A stretch of DNA of 47,913 nt from Acidobacteriaceae bacterium (GTDB taxonomy: Bacteria; Acidobacteriota; Terriglobia; Terriglobales; Acidobacteriaceae), in assembly GCA_027323885.1 (NCBI GenBank), contig DAHVZT010000055.1:1-47913 (forward strand). The letters run 5' to 3'. The notes under the pieces were generated by a model. That model did no database searches, was not told where the DNA came from, and saw nothing but the letters and a program-made list of their open reading frames with translations. Below, piece after piece: positions 41,711 through 47,913 of the stretch (position 1 is the stretch's first letter; the number at the start of each line of letters is the position of its first letter). The position numbers were made by a program, and so were the translations under genes.

Positions 41711-43603
41711 ATGGCTGCATTTCTCAGGAGCGCTGGATACGTGCCGATTCGCCGCACTTCCTTGTTGCTTGCCTTCAGCATAGCCGCACTGCTCCCGCAT
41801 TCCACTTTCGCGCAGACCTTCAAGCCGCAGGACCTTGCGCCGGCCCCTCCTCGCCCGTCCCCTTCAGTCCGGCAGCAGCCGCAATCTCCAGAGCCTGAAT
41901 CGCTGGCGCAGCGCACGGATGCATTGAACAGGATTTTTCATGACTACTGGGAGGATGAGTTGAAGCATTCCCCGGAAATGGCCTCCACCATCGGGGATCA
42001 CAGGTATGACGACCAACTCTCGGATGAGTCGCCACGCGCCTATGAGGAGGCCCTGGCACGCGGAGAGCGCTTCATCGAACGCCTTGGCGCAATCGACACC
42101 GCTGGGATGCCCGAGCAGGAGAAGCTCAGCAAACAACTGCTGGTTCATGACCTTGTCGACCAGCAGGAATCATCCGTCTGCAAGCCCTGGCAAACACCGG
42201 TAACGCAATTCTCAGGAATCCAGGTGGAACTGCCCGCGCTGGTTGAGATGTTGCGCTTCGCTTCGCCGGATGACTACGACCACTACCTTTCCCGGCTCGA
42301 CAAAATACCGGGCGCGCTGATGCAGATCAGCACCAACATGATGCTGGGGGAACAGGATGGCCGCAGCGAACCGGCCTACATTATGCAAAAGGTTCTGGCC
42401 CAGGTAAACGCCATGGTGCAGGAAAAGCCGCAGAACACTCCGTTTGCGCGCCCACTGCAACACTTCCCGCCGGACATGCCTGCGCAGGAGCAGGAGCAGA
42501 TTCGCACCCAGGTGCTGAATGCCATCCGGACCAGAGTGCAGCCGGCTTACAAGCAGTTTGCCGTCTATCTCGCATCGGATTACATCCCCAAGGCGCGCAC
42601 CGATCCTGGCATTTGGGCCAACAAGGATGGCGATGCGTGCTATGCCTATCTGGTCCAGAGTTTCACCACCACCGACCTGACTCCCGAGGATGTTTACAAG
42701 ATCGGCCAGGAGGATGTCGCGCGCATCCAGCCGCAGTTGATGGCGGTTGTCCATCAGCTCGGATTCAACGACCTGCGCAGCTTTCACCAGGCGCTCGTCG
42801 CAAATCCCAAGGAACACGCGCAGTCCGGGACGCAGTTGATCGAACTCTACCGGCACTACGCCGAACAGATGGAATCCAAGCTGCCGCAACTCGCGACGAA
42901 GCTGCCTAAAACTCCGCTCAGGGTTGTTCGCATGACAAGCTTCGGCTCAGCCGACCAGGTGCCTGCCGATTATCAGCCAGGAACTCCTAACGGCTCGCGT
43001 CCAGGCTGGATTCGCGTCAACACCGTCGATGCAAGCAAGCGCCTGCTGACGCAGGTCGAGCCCATTGCGTATCACGAGGGCGTCCCCGGCCACCATTTGC
43101 AGATTTCGCTGGCGCAGGAGCAGACCGGTCTTCCGGACTTCCGCCGGTTTGAAAGCTACACGGCGTTCGTGGAAGGATGGGCGTTTTACAGCGAGCAACT
43201 CGGCAAGGAAGTGGGCTTCTACCAGGATCCCTACAGCCAATACGGCCTGCTGGAAAATCAAATGTGGCGCGCCGTCCGGCTGGTCGTCGATACCGGAGTG
43301 CATTCCAAACACTGGACGCGCGAGCAGATGGTGCAATATTTCCGTGACCACACGGCCATGGATGACATCACCATCCAGGAAGAAGTGGACCGCTATATCG
43401 CGTGGCCCGGCCAAGCGCTTGCCTATGATATGGGGAGGCTCAAAATCCTGGAGCTCCGGAAAGAAGCGCAGCAGAAACTCGGGAGCAAATTCGACATCCG
43501 CACCTTCCACGATGAGGTGCTCGACTCCGGCGCACTACCACTCGACATTTTGCAGCAGCGCGTCGAGGGCTGGATTGCGCAACAGAATGCGCCCGCAAAA
43601 TAG
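41711..43603 (+). CDS. DUF885 family exported metallopeptidase-like protein
   Basis: A 630-residue protein from ATG 41711, which puts the signal peptide first (RTSLLLAFSIAALLPHSTFA, cleavage near residue 34); the longer frame to 41666 is less likely. The mature part is all-helical DUF885. The zinc-site pattern is AYHEGVPGHHLQ with His455-Glu456 and His461, followed by an EGWAFYSEQLG segment, as in M3/M32-like gluzincins. The N-terminal region has FHDYWEDELKHSPEMASTIGDHRYDD, also typical of DUF885. It probably hydrolyses peptides in the periplasm, but no substrate is known. It is divergent from uxaC with 230 nt between starts and followed by proC after 94 nt. Confidence 0.88.
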   Translation: MAAFLRSAGYVPIRRTSLLLAFSIAALLPHSTFAQTFKPQDLAPAPPRPSPSVRQQPQSPEPESLAQRTDALNRIFHDYWEDELKHSPEMASTIGDHRYDDQLSDESPRAYEEALARGERFIERLGAIDTAGMPEQEKLSKQLLVHDLVDQQESSVCKPWQTPVTQFSGIQVELPALVEMLRFASPDDYDHYLSRLDKIPGALMQISTNMMLGEQDGRSEPAYIMQKVLAQVNAMVQEKPQNTPFARPLQHFPPDMPAQEQEQIRTQVLNAIRTRVQPAYKQFAVYLASDYIPKARTDPGIWANKDGDACYAYLVQSFTTTDLTPEDVYKIGQEDVARIQPQLMAVVHQLGFNDLRSFHQALVANPKEHAQSGTQLIELYRHYAEQMESKLPQLATKLPKTPLRVVRMTSFGSADQVPADYQPGTPNGSRPGWIRVNTVDASKRLLTQVEPIAYHEGVPGHHLQISLAQEQTGLPDFRRFESYTAFVEGWAFYSEQLGKEVGFYQDPYSQYGLLENQMWRAVRLVVDTGVHSKHWTREQMVQYFRDHTAMDDITIQEEVDRYIAWPGQALAYDMGRLKILELRKEAQQKLGSKFDIRTFHDEVLDSGALPLDILQQRVEGWIAQQNAPAK

Positions 43604-43697
43604 CTGGCGCCGGTTGACTTGCGCTCCTCCACCATTCCGCGGCTGCCATGCAGCCAGACCATTCATCGGCAATTCGACACGAAAGGACCACGTATTC

Positions 43698-44525
43698 ATG
43701 ACCACTCCAAAAACGCAGGACACCAAAGTCGCCATGCTGGGTGCGGGAAAGATGGGTGGCATTCTGCTGCAAGCGTTTTTGAAGAATCATCTGTTCCGTC
43801 CAGAAAATATCCGCGCCACCGTCCACCATGCCTCCCGCTGTGAGTCGCTTTCAGTCCAGTGGGGCATTTCCGTCACCACAGACAATCTGGAGGCGGCGCG
43901 TCAAAGCGATCTGATTCTGCTGGGAGTCAAGCCACGAACCATTCCGGAGGTGGTCGAGCAGATCCGTCCCGCGCTCACGGCCAAGAAGATGATCGTCTCC
44001 TTTGCCGCTTCCGTCAAAACCGGCGTCATCGAGCAGGCCGCCGGCGTAGATCTCGCGGTCATTCGCGCCATGCCGAACACGCCCTCGCTGGTCGGCTGCG
44101 GAGCAACCGGACTTTGCCGGGGAAAATTCGTCGCGCCGGAGCAGCTTGCTCTTGCGGAGCAGGTCTTCAACAGCGTGGGCCGCACCGTCACGGTGGATGA
44201 AAAGCACATGGATGCGGTCACCGGACTCTCCGCCAGCGGTCCGGCCTACATCTACATCATTCTCGAATCGCTCGCCGAGGCTGGCGTAAAAGTGGGTTTG
44301 CCGCGCGACATCGCGACGCTGCTGGCCGCGCAGACGGTGCTCGGGGCAGCCACGATGATGATTGAAACCGGCAGCCATCCGGCCCTGCTCAAGGACGCCG
44401 TGACTACGCCGGCGGGCTGCACCATCGATGGCATTCTGGAACTTGAAGAAGGGGGTCTTCGAGTCACTCTCATCAAAGCTGTCATGCGGGCTACCCAGCG
44501 CGCCAACGAACTCGCCGCGGGTTAG
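43698..44525 (+). CDS. proC: Pyrroline-5-carboxylate reductase
   Basis: ProC reduces 1-pyrroline-5-carboxylate to proline with NAD(P)H. The 275-residue protein has the N-terminal Rossmann loop VAMLGAGKMGG, the SDLILLGVKPRTIPEV segment, IRAMPNTPSLVGCGATGL, and the C-terminal dimer domain GLSASGPAYIYIILESLAEAG followed by ATMMIETGSHPALLKDAVTTPAGCTI and a last GGLRVTLIKAV. All residues known to be conserved in the family seem present. ATG 43698 has AAAGGA 12 nt upstream; a longer reading frame that starts inside the DUF885 gene is not used. It converges on the AraC regulator gene with a 19-nt gap. Confidence 0.95.
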   Translation: MTTPKTQDTKVAMLGAGKMGGILLQAFLKNHLFRPENIRATVHHASRCESLSVQWGISVTTDNLEAARQSDLILLGVKPRTIPEVVEQIRPALTAKKMIVSFAASVKTGVIEQAAGVDLAVIRAMPNTPSLVGCGATGLCRGKFVAPEQLALAEQVFNSVGRTVTVDEKHMDAVTGLSASGPAYIYIILESLAEAGVKVGLPRDIATLLAAQTVLGAATMMIETGSHPALLKDAVTTPAGCTIDGILELEEGGLRVTLIKAVMRATQRANELAAG

Positions 44526-44544
44526 CTCAGGTTGCAACAAACAC

Positions 44545-45483
44545 TCAATCGCGGGCTTCCGCAATCGTGGCAAGCCGGCGCCCCTTGATGTCCCGCATGG
44601 GCGGCTCGCCAAAGAATCGCCTGTACTCGCGATTGAACTGACTTGCGCTTTCATAGCCCACTTCGAAGCCTGCGCTCGCCGCATCCAGGCCTTCGTTCAG
44701 CATCCGCTCCCGCGCTACATGCAATCGCAGATGCTTCTGGTATTGCAGAGGGCTCATCGCGGTCAAGGAACGGAACTGATGGTGCAATGTCGAAACGCCC
44801 ATGCGCGCCATTGCGGCTAGCTCCTCAACCCGCAGCGGCTTGGCATAGTTGGTCCTGAGCCATTCGACGGCTTTGGCGGTACGGTGGCTTTGCTCGCCCA
44901 GTGTCGCAATTGCGCGAAGATGCTTTCCTTGCGGGCTGCGCAGCAATCGGAACACGATTTCCTGCTGAATCAGCCTGCTGAGAAAAGGAATGTCCTGGGG
45001 CTCGTCCAAAAGGCCGATCAGCCGCAAGCATACGTCCAGCAGTTGGGGCGAGGTAACGCCGACTGCCATGCCGCGAGCCTCCGAAGATTCCTGCCGCAGA
45101 TGAAATTCCTGCTGGGAAAGAATTTCGCGCACCGCCGCCATTTCCAGTTTGAGCACCAGGCCCAGAATCGGCTCCCTTTCCGTCGCGGCGATCACCTGGC
45201 TGACCACGGGCAAATCGACCGATGTCAGCAGAAAATTGGAACCATCGCACACGTACGTCGCTTTGCCAACGTGGATGCGCTTTTTTCCCTGCGCAAATAC
45301 CACCAGACTCGGCTCGTAAGTGGCGGAGGTGCAAGCGCTGGGTACGGAACGGCGGTAGAGACGCAGACCGGCGATCTCCGTGGCCGTGTCCCCTTCCTCG
45401 AGGGTGCGTTCGGCAATTTTCCGGGCCAGTTCGGCCCGCAGGGCGGGTACGACTGTATCCTCTGAATCCGCGCTTGCATCCAT
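44545..45483 (-). CDS. AraC-family transcriptional regulator (YqhC-like)
   Basis: A 312-residue regulator. The N-terminal ligand or dimer domain matches the AraC_N type (LRLYRRSVPSACTSATYEPSLVVFAQGKK..., LTSVDLPVVSQV). The C-terminal two helix-turn-helix motifs are clear: PLRVEELAAMARMGVSTLHHQFRSLTAMSPLQYQKHLRL and AASAGFEVGYESASQFNREYRRFFGEPP. Start ATG 45483 has GGGAAGG about 12 nt upstream. The gene is divergent from an alcohol dehydrogenase and an aldo/keto reductase, the arrangement of E. coli yqhC-yqhD-dkgA, where YqhC activates aldehyde-detoxifying enzymes. It is therefore likely to control these two genes, and to answer to reactive aldehydes; that is inference. Confidence 0.88.
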   Translation of the reverse strand: MDASADSEDTVVPALRAELARKIAERTLEEGDTATEIAGLRLYRRSVPSACTSATYEPSLVVFAQGKKRIHVGKATYVCDGSNFLLTSVDLPVVSQVIAATEREPILGLVLKLEMAAVREILSQQEFHLRQESSEARGMAVGVTSPQLLDVCLRLIGLLDEPQDIPFLSRLIQQEIVFRLLRSPQGKHLRAIATLGEQSHRTAKAVEWLRTNYAKPLRVEELAAMARMGVSTLHHQFRSLTAMSPLQYQKHLRLHVARERMLNEGLDAASAGFEVGYESASQFNREYRRFFGEPPMRDIKGRRLATIAEARD

Positions 45484-45549
45484 ATATGCAGCCACCTTCC
45501 CGGCTTTCGGTCCTTGGATCCAATCTAAAACCAAATCAGGTCGAATCGG

Positions 45550-45563
45550 GCACAAACGTGTGC
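45550..45563. promoter_or_regulatory. Inverted repeat in the AraC/alcohol dehydrogenase divergent region
   Basis: GCACA-AACG-TGTGC is a perfect 5-bp inverted repeat in the 195-nt region between the two divergent starts, a possible operator. AraC proteins more often use direct repeats, so this is tentative. A second small repeat CGAGC-GAGTT-GCTCG at 45638-45652 lies in the alcohol dehydrogenase leader. Confidence 0.3.
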
Positions 45564-45678
45564 GATGCGACAGGAATAGGCAAGAAATTGGCAGGATGAG
45601 GATACCGCCGGAAAGTGGAGCTTCTGTAGTCTGATGCCGAGCGAGTTGCTCGTTATTTCCAAAAGTCCGAGGTAATTC

Positions 45679-47791
<2,113 letters not shown>

Positions 47792-47851
47792 GCAGCAGTT
47801 TCGGTCTGAGCTGAAGACAGACGGAGAGCCCAAACAGGGCGGAGGACACCA

Positions 47852-47913
47852 ATGAAATTTCTACGGTATGCGCTGTTGACCGGCGCCGTCGCATTCGGTG
47901 TCCTCACACCTGC
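47852..47913 (+). CDS. N-terminus of an exported protein (cut by window edge)
   Basis: ATG 47852 has an excellent GGAGG 7 nt upstream and begins MKFLRYALLTGAVAFGVLTP, a typical Sec signal start. Only 20 codons are inside the window, so the protein itself cannot be identified. It follows the aldo/keto reductase by 60 nt on the same strand; GCCC-AAACA-GGGC upstream is a small hairpin but has no T-run. Confidence 0.7.
   Translation, partial: MKFLRYALLTGAVAFGVLTP

Overview
The window is a gene-dense stretch of a bacterial chromosome that most likely belongs to an acidobacterium (class Terriglobia or a relative). Three things point there. A two-domain RNA leader in front of nadA matches the NAD+-I (nadA-motif) riboswitch, a class known mainly from Acidobacteriota. 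There are several exported beta-propeller and IPT/TIG-domain lipoproteins of the type common in that phylum. There is also an exported protein (6815-7777) that resembles a recurrent acidobacterial family of unknown function. I see no rRNA, tRNA, insertion sequence, prophage or CRISPR array, so this reads as ordinary chromosome with some lineage-specific accessory genes.

Layout. 1-2.8 kb: nusB (cut by the window edge) follows an unusual VOC(glyoxalase-like)-RibH lumazine synthase fusion; a crotonase and a small lipoprotein are divergent from them. 2.9-6.8 kb: a 974-residue FAD plus Fe-S 2-hydroxyacid oxidase converges with an NAD-dependent D-2-hydroxyacid dehydrogenase, and their stop codons overlap. 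6.8-15.1 kb: exported proteins of unknown function, a DegT/DnrJ-type PLP enzyme, an SH3-type lipoprotein, two beta-propeller lipoproteins (one with a Thr/Gly repeat linker) and a DUF4142 protein. 15.3-18.0 kb: a soluble multi-PAS histidine kinase.

18.2-23.4 kb: nadA and a DUF2203 gene sit under the NAD+ riboswitch. Divergent from them is a TatA/B-TatC-M28 peptidase set with translational overlaps, followed by a TerC/Alx-type membrane protein. 23.5-27.9 kb: a cytochrome c maturation operon on the minus strand (ccmF, a cysteine-rich ccmH variant, a short CcmI-like membrane protein, and a large exported transthyretin-like protein). 28.0-31.3 kb: a C-terminal remnant of an outer-membrane barrel gene and two tandem IPT/TIG plus propeller lipoproteins.

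31.5-35.2 kb: an exported DUF4097-like protein, guaB, a VanZ-like protein, and an isocitrate lyase/PEP mutase family enzyme. 35.5-41.5 kb: an MFS transporter converges on a pectin/galacturonate operon (uxaC, a Tat-exported GH28 enzyme, uxaA). 41.7-44.5 kb: a DUF885 metallopeptidase-like protein and proC. 44.5-47.9 kb: an AraC regulator is divergent from an alcohol dehydrogenase and an aldo/keto reductase, an arrangement like E. coli yqhC-yqhD-dkgA, and then the first residues of an exported protein at the window edge.

Functional links worth noting: the Tat genes and a Tat-signal GH28 enzyme lie in the same window; NAD synthesis appears to be feedback-controlled by RNA; and several promoters share a TTG-n16/17-TACAAT-like pattern. 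All assignments come from reading the sequence; no database search was run.
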